The notes below the pieces were generated by a model, which saw nothing but the letters and a program-made list of their open reading frames with translations, ran no database searches and was not told the DNA's origin. A DNA stretch of 64,000 nt, from the NCBI RefSeq assembly GCF_004210375.1, contig NC_134834.1, forward strand, positions 39,584,264-39,648,263, written 5' to 3'. The DNA is from Tachypleus tridentatus. Its lineage: Eukaryota; Arthropoda; Merostomata; Xiphosura; Limulidae. Position numbers and translations under genes: made by a program. Positions 47,413-58,760 of the stretch are shown here, piece after piece (the first letter of the stretch is position 1; each line of letters starts with the position of its first letter).

Positions 47413-48239
47413 TCTTTATACCTCCAAGAGATATGTTTAAAAAGTCCTGTCACGCACGTATAGTGGATAATGAACACTGGTAATTACACATTTAACTGAA
47501 AGACCGACATCACCTTTCTGTGGCCGAAATATAAGATGATGTGATATTGTAAGTTTCGAAAGGTATAACTGAAAACATGAAGTACTGTTCTAGAAGACTG
47601 CTCTATTGGAATGAATAAAAACCACTCGTGGAGAAGTTAACGTGTGTGGCTGCGATATAGAAGGTTCAGTGTCTTAGCTGCGATACGTCACTGAATACTG
47701 GCCACATTTTCAACTGCGGAAGCGCTTTAATCGTAAAAATTAATCTTTGTATTTAGTTAAAAGTAGCCTCATAACGTGAGAGAAGTAATAATAACTAGTT
47801 GAACTCGTTACGAATCAGGAATGATTATACCTGACCTTAGGAGTCTTTGACCTAGCTATATGTCACAAGTTGGAAGTACCAATATCAAAACCAACTACTG
47901 AAAGAAGATTGTGTCGATTTTACTAAAACGCCTTCACTAAATACTCAGTCTTGTGATAACACTTCTTGTCGGGATAAGAAATGCTTCGAATTTTAAATGT
48001 GGAAGATGTTTGAAACATCTGCAATAATGTAAGAGTAATTATACTAATATGTTAGTTTTAAACTATGAGAAATTTTTGAGTTACACTATGCCTTGATTAT
48101 ATCTATATATGTGCTATGTTTTATACAAATCACTGAGATGAACATTCTAACTCGTAAAAACCATATAACCCGAGCGGTTTCGAAAGATGGACCTTTCTTC
48201 TTCAGAGAAAAAAGTCTAGAATGATAAACTCATGCAAAG
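47413..48239. other. No recognisable feature
   Basis: No coding frame or known repeat. Confidence 0.4.
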
Positions 48240-48810
48240 CACTTCTAACTTGCGATAATTCTGGTGTGGTCATGCCGTACGAAACACCGAATTAATTATT
48301 CTGTTCTGTGTAAAGTTCAGATGGAACATGATGCATGAAGTAGTTCGTCAGGTGTTCTGTGTATATGATCATGACAAAGGAATGAATAATCATGTTTCTT
48401 TGTTGAACGTCCAACTCATCTGAAGATACCAATTGCTACCTTCTGACCTGTTTGGTGTGATCATGGCATACTTAACACCATGCAAATTACCTGACTGTGA
48501 AAATTCAATATTTTCATAACATTCAAACCACTGATTTAAGCGTTCTATACAGTGAAACGTATAGTGTGTTTGAGACATAGAAACACTGAGTTAATCATAT
48601 GACTGTGAAAAGTCACAGTTTTCATAGCATGCAATCAATAATTTAGTCATTCTGTGAAATGTCTAGTGTGGGCAGGACATATTTACCTGTTAGTCATTCT
48701 ACTCCATGAAACTTTGCCTATGACCATCAATAACGGTATGCTTAGGCATTCTATTCCGTGAAATATTACTTGTGATCATAGCATAGAAAATACTTAGTCA
48801 AAAATTACAC
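48240..48810. repeat. Degenerate tandem repeat, unit about 55-65 bp
   Basis: Repeating theme TGTGATCATGGCATA, AACACTGAATTAATC, ATTCTATTCCGTGAAA occurs roughly eight to nine times with heavy divergence. The similar TATGATCACGACATAG near 46838 may be a stray unit. Confidence 0.6.
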
Positions 48811-49069
48811 TATGTAACGAAATTTTTAGTTTTTCTTGTTCCTGGGCAGAAAGTGTTATTTCCAAACTGCTTATGCCTAAAGTAAATGAAACCTATTTTT
48901 CTCTTCAAAATTTACATTTGTGACCTGGGTAATGAAATTTTGAATAGCTGATAGAGAATTTTCTCGAACTTGTAACAATTTTCAAGAACCTTTAGGAATT
49001 TTCTAGAACTTGTCATAGTAATATATATATATATATAGGGGCTCACTACTCATCACTTCAGTTTAGTTC

Positions 49070-50205
49070 TAGCTGCCGAATTGAACACATAGACCTATCT
49101 GATTTTATCAAAGACGGCATCAAGAAGCTGCAAGGATTCTCCAGACGCATTCGGCTATGTATGTATGTTATCAAGACAAGAGCGAAAAAGTACTCTGTGA
49201 CAGCATCTGTTAAACTGTGTGAAGCCTACAAGGCATGCTTGTCGGGGATCAAGACAAACACTGGGCACCTCATTTTACCTGCAAGCACTGCATAAAAACT
49301 CCAGAAGGTAAGACGGACAAATTTTGCTTGCTTGAATAGTAAGATTTTATATTATACAAATTTTAGACCTTAAAAATTTAAATATCTTTTGGTGCACCTC
49401 GAAGAGGAATACAACAGCGTCAAGACTTTGCTAGAAGCCTCGAAGTATGATGAGTATGGTTGGGAGGTTATCGGAGTCTTCAAAATGATGGCATTCCTGA
49501 TGGGTCTCCAAGGAGGCATTACTAAGTTTTCCTGTTATCTTTGCCTTTGAGACAGCAGGGACACTGCAGCGCACTACAACAGGAACCACTGGCCACAACG
49601 GACCAAGTTCTCTGTGGGGAGGTATAATGTTAAGTGTGAGCCACTAGTGGACCTCCAGAAGGTGTTGTTCCCACCATTGCATATAAAATTGGGTCTTATG
49701 AAACAGCTTATCACAGCTCTTAATAAGAAGCCTGCAGCCTTCAAGTACCTTCGAGACTTCTTCCCTTAGTTATCTGAGGCAAAGGTCAAAGCTGGTGTCA
49801 TCGTTGCACCACAAATAAAGAAGATCCTGGAGTGCACAAAATTCCCCAAGAAGCACAGTAGGAAGGAAAAAAGGTTTGGGGCAGCTTTGTCGCAGTGGTT
49901 CAGGGATTTTTGGGCAATCACAAGGCCGAAAATTATGTAGAGCTGGTTGAGGCTTTGGTGAAGAATTACGGCAAAATGGGCTGCAGGATGTCCCTGAAAG
50001 TCCATATCCTTGACACTCATCTTAATCAATTCTGAGCATACTCAGAGGAGCTAGGCGAGCGCTTCTACCAAGATGTACTGGACTTCGAACGCCGCTACCA
50101 AGAAGCGTATAACGAAAACATGATGGGAGACTATATTTGGGAGATGATACGTGAAAGTGATTTACATTACAGTCACAAATTTCGAAAAACTACTCACTTC
50201 TAAAC
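49070..50205 (+). pseudogene. Degenerate copy of a multicopy arthropod protein family (transposon-associated?)
   Basis: Plus-strand fragments: VGDQDKHWAPHFTCKHC near 49238-49290 (two CxxC-like cysteines), then from about 49392 VHLEEEYNSVKTLLEASKYD, a GLQGGITKFSCYLC block, LFPPLHIKLGLMKQL, FKYLRDFFP, SEAKVKAGVIVAPQIKKIL and, after a frameshift near 49915, GNHKAENYVELVEALV, KMGCRMSLKVHILDTH and GERFYQDVLDFERRYQE to about 50205. I recognise this order from uncharacterised, highly repeated arthropod proteins with a DSRD-type and GERFHQD motif; their biochemical role is unknown to me. Stops at 49547 and 49767 and the shift show a dead copy. Confidence 0.72.
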
Positions 50206-50479
50206 ATTTTTTGTATAACTTTGTATAACTCCATTGATCAGAAATTGTTTATCAAACAGTATAAAAAGAAATTTTAAGTAGCATGTTCTAATCACATACA
50301 TTTTAATGGATTTTATCAAATAATATGTCACCAGATTTAAGGCAGGTAGAGCCACAATATTTTCTTCAATGTACTATGTATGTTACACTCTTCCAAGGAC
50401 GCAGCGATATCAGATCGTGCTAAGGAGAAGAAAATAGAGAAACACTTTGAGATTTATTACTCACTACAATTATGCAAAT
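50206..50479. other. No recognisable feature
   Basis: Short AT-rich interval after the degenerate gene copy. Confidence 0.35.
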
Positions 50480-50710
50480 TTGAGGGTCGCAGGTTCGTAT
50501 ACTGGTCACACTAAACATGCTCGCCCTTTTAGCTATGGGGGCGTTATAATGTGACAGTCAATCCCACTATTCATTGGTAAAAAAAGTAGCCCAAGAGTTG
50601 GCGGTGGGTGGTGATGACTAGCTTCTTTCCCTCTAGTCTTACACTGTAGAATTAGGGACAGCTAGCGCAGATAGCCCTCGAGTAGCTTTGTGCGAAATTC
50701 AAAACAAACT
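50480..50710 (+). mobile_element. SINE-A copy, 5' truncated
   Basis: Begins within the head at TTGAGGGTCGCAGGTTCG; body and AAAACAAAC tail present. Confidence 0.85.
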
Positions 50711-50773
50711 TTTAGCCGCATGAGAAAGCCCATTAAAAAAACGAAACAGTTTCAACACTTTCTTCAATTAAAT

Positions 50774-50887
50774 GCCCCCCGCTAGTACAGCGGTATGTCT
50801 CCGGATTTACAACGCTAAAATCAGGGGTTCGATTCCCCTCGGTGGGCTGAGCAGATAGCCTGATGTGGCTTTGCTATAAAAAAATCA
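50774..50887 (+). mobile_element. SINE-B copy, full length
   Basis: Well-preserved tRNA-like head (CCCCCCGCTAGTACAGCGG, loop TTTACAA, B box GGTTCGATTCCCC), then ATAGCCTGATGTGGCTTTGC. Flanked by the perfect 9-bp duplication CAATTAAAT (50765-50773 and 50888-50896). Confidence 0.9.
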
Positions 50888-50896
50888 CAATTAAAT

Positions 50897-51499
50897 TTGA
50901 TTGAGATTTTATATACTTATTTATATTTTGAATGTCTATTTTTGTTCTTATTCTAATAAATAAATATAGCATAAACAGTATAATAACTTTATTCACAAAC
51001 GTTTTACTTCCCTTGAATCAAACAAATATAACGCTCCGCTCAAAAATTATATATAATTAAGGGAATGCATGTTCACTGTCTAGGCCGGAAATTTTACTCG
51101 ATCCCGTGCGATTCCGCCTTAGACGGGTTTTACTTTATTTTTATGTTATTTTTTTGTTATATTATTCTGGACTTAGAGAGTAATAACTGACAGTACTACA
51201 CTCAAGATTATAATAAGCAGCAATTCTTGAAGTTACAGATCTCAGTGAATGTTCAGTTTTAAAAAAAAAATGTTTTCAGCTTATGTTAAAACTCAGGTAA
51301 GTCTGATTTTTCTTTTATATAATTCGTAGTTTCTCTTGTTACGCTGTCGTAATGGCGATAGTTGTTTATACTACAAATCATAAATTAAACCGTATTCAGT
51401 GGTATGTAAAAGTGGCCAGCTTTTGCTCAATACCCAACTTAAGTGAAGACATTTATAGTAATAACTCTTGTTCCAGTCAGGCTATTTTAAAAAAGTATC
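50897..51499. other. No recognisable feature
   Basis: AT-rich sequence between SINE copies. Confidence 0.4.
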
Positions 51500-51765
51500 G
51501 GGATTTGGCATGTCCAGGTGGTTAGGGCGCTCGCCTCAGAATCTGCGGGTTCGAATCTCCGTTCCACCAAATATACTCGCCCTTTCACCCACGGGAGCAT
51601 TATAATGTGACGATAAACCTTACTATTCGTTAGTAAAAGAGTAGCTCAAGAGTTGGCGGTGGGTGCTGATGACTAGCTGCCTTCCCTTTAGTCTTTCACT
51701 GCTAAATTAGGGACAGCTAGCACAGATAGCCCTTGTGTAGCTTTGTTCGAAATACAAAAACAAAC
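51500..51765 (+). mobile_element. SINE-A copy
   Basis: Plus-strand copy with a shortened anticodon region (CGCTCGCCTCAGAATCTGCG) and CAAAAACAAAC tail; followed directly by a second tail. Confidence 0.87.
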
Positions 51766-51852
51766 TCTCTAGCCTTACACTGCTAAATTAGGGACAGCTA
51801 GCGCTGATAGTCCTCGTGTAGCTTTGCGCGACATTCAAAACAAACCAAACCA
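51766..51852 (+). mobile_element. Second SINE-A tail, in tandem
   Basis: The last 87 bp of SINE-A (from CTAGCCTTACACTGCTAAAT to CAAAACAAACCAAACC) repeat immediately after a complete SINE-A, differing from it at several positions. Confidence 0.87.
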
Positions 51853-52447
51853 TAGAGTTTGAATGGTGTTTTGCAATCAAAGATATGAGTAAAGAGGTAT
51901 TTTTTATCTTCTAAGCCCTAGTATGTTTTGCGATCTCACATCCCTATTGTGCGTCTATTAAGCTTTTGTTACACATTTTCATAAAATATGAATAACAAAT
52001 TATGCATACGCCAAGTCTGGAACAAACAATGTTAGAATTTGGAATCACTTGTCGTGTCCAATGTAATGTGTAAAATTTTGTTAAAATCACAAAACCTATT
52101 CACACCGTCAATTTCTTACTGAATTATAACTACTACAGTTTAGGTTTGGTGGAAGGATATATTCTTCAGCTGTCAGGATTTTAAAAGTGTGAAGCTACAA
52201 TCTTTCATAAACTCTAATACTGTTGCTCTATACAACGGCCTAAGGTTATAGTTCCTATCTAATAACTTCCGAAACACACCAGACAGGCTCGAAATGTTCA
52301 TCAATAGATCATCAGAACTTTACAATACCACACCATTTCTCCTTTTATAACAATATCTATGTAATGAGTGAGTCAAAAGTCTTTGTAATGTCTGTAAATA
52401 TCATAAAAAGTTTGAATTTATTTTTATTTTTTTATTTTTTTTCTTTC
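51853..52447. other. No recognisable feature
   Basis: AT-rich sequence with no coding frame. Confidence 0.4.
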
Positions 52448-52719
52448 GGGCCTAACATGGCCAAGCGCGTAAGGCGTGCGACTCGTAATCCGAGGGTCGC
52501 GGGTTTGCGCCCGCGTCGCGCTAAACATGCTCGCCCTCCCAGCCGTGGGGGCGTTATAATGTGACGGTCAATCACACTATTCGTTGGTAAAAGAGTAGCC
52601 CAAGAGTTGGCGGTGGGTGGTAATGACTAGCTGCCTTCCCTCTAGTCTTACGCTGCTAAATTCGGGACGGCTAGCACAGATAGCCCTAGAGTAGCTTTGT
52701 GCGAAATTCAAAAACAAAT
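52448..52719 (+). mobile_element. SINE-A copy, full length, GC-rich head
   Basis: Head GGGCCTAACATGGCCAAGC...GGTCGCGGGTTTGCGCC belongs to the same GC-rich subtype as 6461-6732 and 59404-59681 (CCAAGCGCGTAAGGCG). Confidence 0.9.
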
Positions 52720-54456
52720 TTTTTTTTCTTTCATCTGCTTACTTTTATTACATCACTCTAAACCTAAAACAATGGTGTCAACCAATTTCACTAAGGTGAC
52801 CTAATTTGAAACGCAGTATCCGTTTTTATAGATATTATTAACTAATAGTAATTAAAAACATCATAATTCTACTGTAAACGATATTATCATTACCACTTGA
52901 AACTAACTTTCTTACAAAAATCTGATGCTCCTTTAAAAAGCTCAAGTACAGCGTGAAACAGGAATTACCGATTGATAATAGATAAACAATAAATATTATA
53001 GTTGGAACTTCATTTTTTTACAATTTAATTATAAATACAAACCTCCTATTTGTATTGAAACACTTTATTAAAAAAAGACTTTATTAAAATAAAAACTTTT
53101 CATAAAGGAAATAAATAGAGAGACGGACAATATTAATCTTTTCAAAACAATACAAATCAAATAGTAGGGATGGCATTCATAACATATCTACATAATAGCA
53201 CAGGCTAGAATTAACATAATGGCAAGATATGTACATATATGTATATAAAACTATTCGATATTAATTAAGTTTAATTTTTCCTATTTTCCGCAATTAGCAT
53301 TCTACTACACAGTTTGCCTGTATAATTATGTATGGATGATATAAATGCCATCCGTACCATCTTTTTAGCATTGTTTTTGAAGGACTAATATTAACTAACC
53401 ATACATTTACTTCCTTTTTTGAGAAGTTTTTTTTTTTCTTTTCTTATATATAAACACTTCTTATGTATTTTTTCTCAACACGTATAACACATACTTTTCA
53501 GCATTTTATTTCCTCTAAAGTACTCATGTTCCTATTAACCAATGAGTAAGATTAATTCCTGTATATAAGACACAATAATGATGTGTAAGCATAATGGAAT
53601 AGTTTAACACATATTACATGTTTTGACAGAGAATTGACCTCCATAAGATAACACTCCGTTGTTATATCCTGTTGCCTATAGGCCCTAGAGACATTTGTGT
53701 TCTGATATAAATAAACCTCTTTGTTTGGATTTTATCATACCTGATAAAGAGAGACCAATGTTCTGTTGAAACATGTAGTATGTATTATAATGTTTAATTA
53801 TGTTTGCAAATCGTTGTCTTATGTATATCCAAATCTCCTGGCGTAATGTGCTTCCCTGTACGTATAAAGCACGGTTAATATTTGACAATATGTGAAATTT
53901 TGTACATTTAAAACTCAGTTTTGTACGATTTCTTAATTCTTTAAAAATACACTATCTATATATATATGTATTTGAGATGTAGGACACTGTATTGATCAGA
54001 TAAATGATGTCAAAAGTATGTAAGTTTAACAAGTAAGCTTTCTTCTTGATGGAACGGTAACACGAACTTTATATATGGAGTGCTCTGTATATCATATAAC
54101 ATTTGATGAGCAAAGATCCAGGCAGAATTATAAATCTTAATTACAAAAAGATGTTTCTAAACTGGAGAGTGACAAACCAGTACACAAAATATTGTAAAAT
54201 AGCTTTTTATAAATTACCAAACATCACAAACAGAAATATGTTACATAAGGGGACAAATCCGTCAGTCATCTAAAAAAATATTTCTTTGTGTATGATATTA
54301 CATTCTAAAACTTTTAAGCAATATTATTTACCTCAGCAACTAATTTCGTTCACATAACACACAATAGCGGCAAAATAATTTAATAATAAAATTTTAATGA
54401 AGTTTTACTATATCTGCTAACAAATGTGTTGTAGGAATTAGTGTTAATGATGAAAA
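52720..54456. other. No recognisable feature
   Basis: AT-rich; a short TATATATATG run is near 53958. No coding or repeat identity found. Confidence 0.4.
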
Positions 54457-54731
54457 GTTTGTTTGCTTTTGAATTTCGCCCAAAGCTACACGAGGGCTAC
54501 CTGCGCTAGCCGTCCCTAATTTTGCACTGTATGACTAGATGGAAGGCAGCTAATCATCACCACCCGCTGCCAATGCTTGGGCTACTCTTTTACCAACAAA
54601 TAATGGGACTGACCGTAACATTACAACGCCTCCACGGCTGAAAGGGCGATCATGTTTGGTGAGACGGGAATTCGAACCCGCAATCCCCAGATTACGAGTC
54701 AAGCGCCTTAACCACCTGGCCATGTCGGACC
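54457..54731 (-). mobile_element. SINE-A copy, full length
   Basis: Complete minus-strand copy (GAATTTCGCCCAAAGCTACA to CCACCTGGCCATGTCGGACC). Confidence 0.88.
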
Positions 54732-55024
54732 TTGATGTAAAAGATGATGAAAATGTGGCGTGGCTAATAAACAAATGTGATATGGAAATAACAAATGAAG
54801 TGTAAGGGATATATTAGATGTGGTTTAGAAAATAAAAGCTTTATGTTAAAGACGATAGCGATATAACAGAATATTTGTAGTTGTAAGCTCCAGGTAACAA
54901 ATCTGGCGTGGCTAATAAACGTATATGATATGGAATATAGCACATTTAGTGAAAGATAAAACTCATGAAATTACAGAATACATTAAACCTACAGTAACGT
55001 TAAAGTACGAAAGCAAGTAACTGT
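54732..55024. other. No recognisable feature
   Basis: Short direct similarity (GTGGCGTGGCTAATAAAC and TCTGGCGTGGCTAATAAACG) about 145 bp apart, otherwise nothing. Confidence 0.35.
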
Positions 55025-55040
55025 TTTTATTTTTTGTGTA

Positions 55041-55418
55041 TTAAGAAAATGTTATGCAGTGGAACAAATCACCCATTCTGAGAAAATGGAAGAAATGAGC
55101 AGAGAAGGGTACTTGCGTTACTTGGATTGGCTGGTGGGCATCCCATAGGGGTGTGTCCAGCAGGTCACAAATCCTCTCTGCCTTGACCCTTCTGGTCAAC
55201 AGGAGGTTGAGTATACATCTGCTAATGTTGCCCGTAATCAGCTGATTCCTGTGACATCTGTCCAGGCCTTTGTTGTGGCTGTCACGAGAGATGCGAAAAG
55301 GAGTCCTGAGGCTGAGAATTCTATCTCCCTCTTCTGAGTGCATGAGAGACTCTCTGATGCTCTGGTGTGCTGGTTGCTGGCACAAGAAGAGTGTTATATC
55401 TTGAGGAAAGAGTGACAT
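55041..55418 (-). pseudogene. LINE polyprotein C-terminal region
   Basis: A 125-residue frame follows the RNase H with HSEEGDRILSLRTPFRISRD, HNKGLDRCHRNQLI and LDTPLWDAHQPIQ. Other frames of the same strand may carry the native reading; assignment to the LINE is by position. Confidence 0.5.
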
Positions 55419-55998
55419 CTGGTCTGTTGGTTCTTCTGCTGCTGCAAATTTGTCAGCTTTCTCATTGTATTGACACCAGCGTGGCCTGGGACATACAAAA
55501 AGGTGGGAGATTTATCAAGGAAATAAGATGCAGTCTCTCTTCACCCATCAGGTAGCCAGCCATTCTGGATTCTCTGCAACACTTTCACGGAGTCGGTGGC
55601 AAACACAACTGTGGTGACATCAGGGGATTCTCCAACAAGCCATCCAAGAGCTTGCTTGACAGCCTCAAGTTCCATCCTGGTGCTTTTTTGTACAGAGTGC
55701 ATGGTCCAGATTTCTCAGTTATGGGTGTGCCATCCAAAAATGCAGCAAATCCCCAACCTGCTCTCATTATATATGGTGTAAACGAGCCATCTGTTGCAAT
55801 GATGAGATTTATCTTCTGGCCAACTTCCTGGAACATATCCTGGCATGCTGCTTCTGCTGCACCTTGAAGCCACTCTCTACAATCTCTGTTGAACTTGACA
55901 ATCACTGCAGGTTGGCACGGCCATTCCTTTTCTGCAGACCAAAGCCATGGAGGTTGGTTAGATAGGGAATATGAATTGCAGATCTTCTTGCAAGCCAA
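55418..55998 (-). pseudogene. LINE RNase H domain, broken
   Basis: The frame 55998-55585 contains IIATDGSFTPYIMRAGWGFA (first catalytic Asp). Continuing in other frames, an AVKQALGWLV helix, FATDSVKVLQ (third Asp) and LYVPGHAGV (conserved His, about 55475-55500) follow. The domain would remove the RNA strand after reverse transcription. Its presence places the element in an I/Loa/Outcast-like group rather than RTE or L1. Confidence 0.85.
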
Positions 55999-56076
55999 TG
56001 CAGCTACTTCAAGCCACGACTTCCTATTTAGATAAGACCTAGGTACTACTTTAAGTCTTGTGTGGTGTAGAGAACG

Positions 56077-57570
56077 TCATTGTTGGTTGGATGGTTCAGC
56101 AGTGAAAGAATACTTCCTTGTAAGGATGTTAAGTCCATGCCTTGGATTTTGCCAAGCCTTGGCAAACAGTATGGCTCTTTGTAATGTTTGCCTGTCCTTG
56201 ATACTTGGAAATCCAGTGAAGTGATGGAGTACTGGCAATGGAATTGATTTTGTGCAACCTGTGATGATCCTGAAACATGCATTCTGCAGCCATTCCAGCC
56301 TTCCAAGTTGATTGCCAATGAATTGTACCAGAGTCAGTGCATAATAAACCACTGAAAGCACAAGGGTTCTGTACATGTTCAAGTGACATTCCTCAGCATG
56401 CCTGCCTGCTGTAGCACGAAGGGTATAAATTCCGTTTGTGGCCCTAACAATGAGCTCATTCACATGCTTGGAGAAGTTCAGTTGCCTGTCAAACACAATG
56501 CCCAGATAGCACAATGAGCCCTCCTGTGTAGTTTATGTGCCTCCAAAGGTTGAAATGGGAACATCTGATGTATCAACACGGTTGTTGAGAGTAAGGAGCA
56601 GTGCTTTGGCCTTCTCTGGATTAATCAGCATGCCATTATCTTTACACTAGCGTCTTATGTGTTTCAGCCTGAGATGAATCCTACTTGTGATCATTTCTGT
56701 AGATGTCCCACTGGTATGAAACAAGATGTCATCAGCAAAGGTTTCGATTCTAATGTCAGATCTGTCCAGCCTGGCTAGATCAAGGATGTAAATTTTAAAA
56801 AGGACAGGTGACAGAGGTGAGCCCTGAAAGGGCCAGTGCTTATGGTTGACCAGTCTGACCTCCATTCACCATATTTCATGATGACATCGCGCTGGCTAAG
56901 GGCTGACATAACTCATCTGATACACAAAGTTGGAAGTCCCAACTGCAACATCTTGTCAGTGAGGAGAGGACGTCGCACCCTATTGTAGGCATCTTTGAGA
57001 TCAAGGGCAACTGTTAGTGTTCTTCTTCCATTCAAAACCAGACCACTGTGAAGCTGGCGGCATTGATCCAAGTTTCACGTTGAGGCCTGTATCCTCCAAG
57101 ACAATCAGGAAGCAGGTGCTTAACATTTTGGTGATGTAGCAAGCAACAACTCTCTCAGAGATTTTTCCAATAAAGTTCTGTACCACAATGATGCAATATC
57201 CCTTGAGGCTTTTGTGGTCTTTTTCTGGCTTTGGCACAGCACTTATGAAAGCATCTGTCCAGACTTCTGGAATGACTCCTGACTTGCAGCTCTGTTTATA
57301 AGCTTTTGCTAAGCACTGGATCACCACTGTTGGCAGGTATTTATCATTCTTGACAGTGATGTCATTTGGTCCGAGTGCTCCTTCTTTGCTGGTCCTGATG
57401 GCATTCATCACACTTTCCATGTTGAAGCACCTTAACCATCTCTTCAATATGATTCCTGACCACTGTCCTGTGATCTTGGTCATTGAGACTATTTTGATTG
57501 ATGAATATAGCAAGAAAGTCTTTCCCTTGGTCTCATCGGTGAGTAGTACTTGTTCAGAGTCGCTGTACAA
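56077..57570 (-). pseudogene. LINE reverse transcriptase domain, broken
   Basis: Three frames carry it: 57570-57001 (TSKEGALGPNDITVKNDKYL, WTDAFISAVPKPEKDHKSL, KISERVVACYITKM), 56865-56647 (GSPLSPVLFKIYILDLARL and the catalytic ETFADDILFHTSG) and 56514-56077 (YLGIVFDRQLNFSKHVNELI, then thumb). The FADD motif is intact. Stops and shifts separate the parts, so no enzyme is produced. Confidence 0.92.
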
Positions 57571-57895
57571 AGTGGTTCTTCCAGAAGACCTCCGAGCTTT
57601 TAGCTTGTTATGGAACTTTCAAAATTCCATGATGTTTGCGTTGGACTTGTCACATAATCCATCCCATTGTGCTCTGATGGTTCTAGCTGCAGTTCTCTTG
57701 AACCTTTAGGTAGCATGGTTACATTCAATCCTTAGCCAAGTTAGTTGTGCCCCTGCACTGCTCAAACTCTCTTTTCTTTCTATTCATTTCTTCTCAGACT
57801 GCATCCACATCAGGATTCCACCAGTTTAGAGCATTCTTGCATGTGATTATGGTCTTTGGAGGTTTCTCTTTCCTCATCCTGTTCTTGATAGTAGC

Positions 57896-58596
57896 TCAAA
57901 TCCCAGTTTTGTCCCTCTGACTGTATAAGGCCTTCTTCCTTGAAAGAGTGACATGATGGAGCTGGTAAAAGAAGAGTACCTTACACACGAAATGGTCACT
58001 CCCAACTTGGTAGCTCCTCTTCCAAACGACCAAATCCCTGGCATCTTCATTTATCAAAGCCTGGTCAATCACTGTATCACCGACCCCAATCTCTCTGCAA
58101 GCCTTGTAGGTTCTCCAGTGTTGAGGATGCAAAGGTTTAACTCATCAAGGGCCTCAAATAGTCCTAGGCCATTCCTGTTGCAGCCCGTAAAATCCCAGCT
58201 GGCGTGGCGTGAATTTAAGTCCCCCACAATGAGAAATAGGCTATACCAGAAGCTCAGGTCCTGAAGGAATTCCCACTCTTTAGCACTGGGTGCACTGTCA
58301 CAGGCTATATAAAAGCTGGCTATGGTGAGTGGGCTGGGTAGTCTGGGGTCGGACACTCTCATTAACTGGATATTCCTGTTGAGGGTGTTGTATGCTTGAT
58401 CATCCAGATGTTTCTCTCTGATAATGCGATCTATCCTGTTAGCGATGGCTAGTCCCTTATTGCCTAAAAGTCTATCCAAAGTCCATCCCTCTAGATCGAA
58501 TTCAGCATTGTCTTGAAGCTTGGTCTCTTGCAGAAGTATCAGGTCGAATGCTCCAATTACCTTCTTCAAGATAATTTTGCTTCCTCTTATTCCCAT
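57896..58596 (-). pseudogene. LINE endonuclease (EEP family) domain
   Basis: Frame 58596-58069 begins MGIRGSKIILKKVIGAFDLI and shows LLQETKL (catalytic Glu), SFYIACDSAPS and LIVGDLNSRHASWD (Asp/Asn pair). After a frameshift near 58100 the last part (58132-57896) supplies VGSDHFVCKVLFF with the terminal Ser-Asp-His. The domain would nick target DNA to prime reverse transcription. All key motifs remain, but in two frames. Confidence 0.9.
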
Positions 58597-58605
58597 GATG
58601 TTGCA

Positions 58606-58746
58606 TTATGCACGCATGAAATGTTTTCTTCTCAGTCTTTCACACTTTCCAATGAGTCGTCTCTTTCTGGCTCTTTTCTTAGACCTCTTTTTCCTAGGAC
58701 CTCTTTTCCTTCTCTTACACCTACCAACTCTTCTCCTGTTGACCAT
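58606..58746 (-). CDS. 46-residue Arg/Lys-rich ORF just upstream of LINE endonuclease
   Basis: The frame starts MVNRRRVGRCKRRKRGPRKK and ends RRKHFMRA; more than half the residues are Arg or Lys. An in-frame TAA sits directly before the ATG, and the stop lies 10 bp before the endonuclease ATG. It might be the basic tail of ORF1, a short nucleic-acid-binding peptide, or a by-product of a purine-rich stretch. I favour an ORF1 remnant but with low confidence. Confidence 0.3.
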   Translation of the reverse strand: MVNRRRVGRCKRRKRGPRKKRSKKRARKRRLIGKCERLRRKHFMRA

Positions 58747-58760
58747 TTAGATCATGTGTC

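Larger units (their letters stand above)
55025..58760 (-). mobile_element. Non-LTR retrotransposon (LINE) with endonuclease, RT and RNase H
   Basis: The minus strand encodes, in order, an apurinic-type endonuclease, reverse transcriptase and RNase H, the architecture of I/Loa/Outcast-group LINEs. The 3' end is at about 55025 with an A-rich tail (ACACAAAAAATAAAAA on the minus strand). The 5' boundary is unclear: GC-richer sequence continues to the SINE-A at 59404. Base composition is visibly more GC-rich than the surroundings. Frameshifts break the pol frame in at least six places. Confidence 0.9.

Noticed and set aside
50774..50846. tRNA-Val(TAC)-like gene
   Set aside because: The head is followed by the SINE-B body and is enclosed by a 9-bp target duplication.
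52364..52564. 66-residue ORF overlapping a SINE
   Set aside because: Its C-terminal half is translated SINE-A head; similar frames occur in 6609-6914, 54550-54774 and 59602-59910 for the same reason.
57350..58264. Plus-strand ORFs across the LINE
   Set aside because: Antisense frames of the LINE endonuclease and RT.
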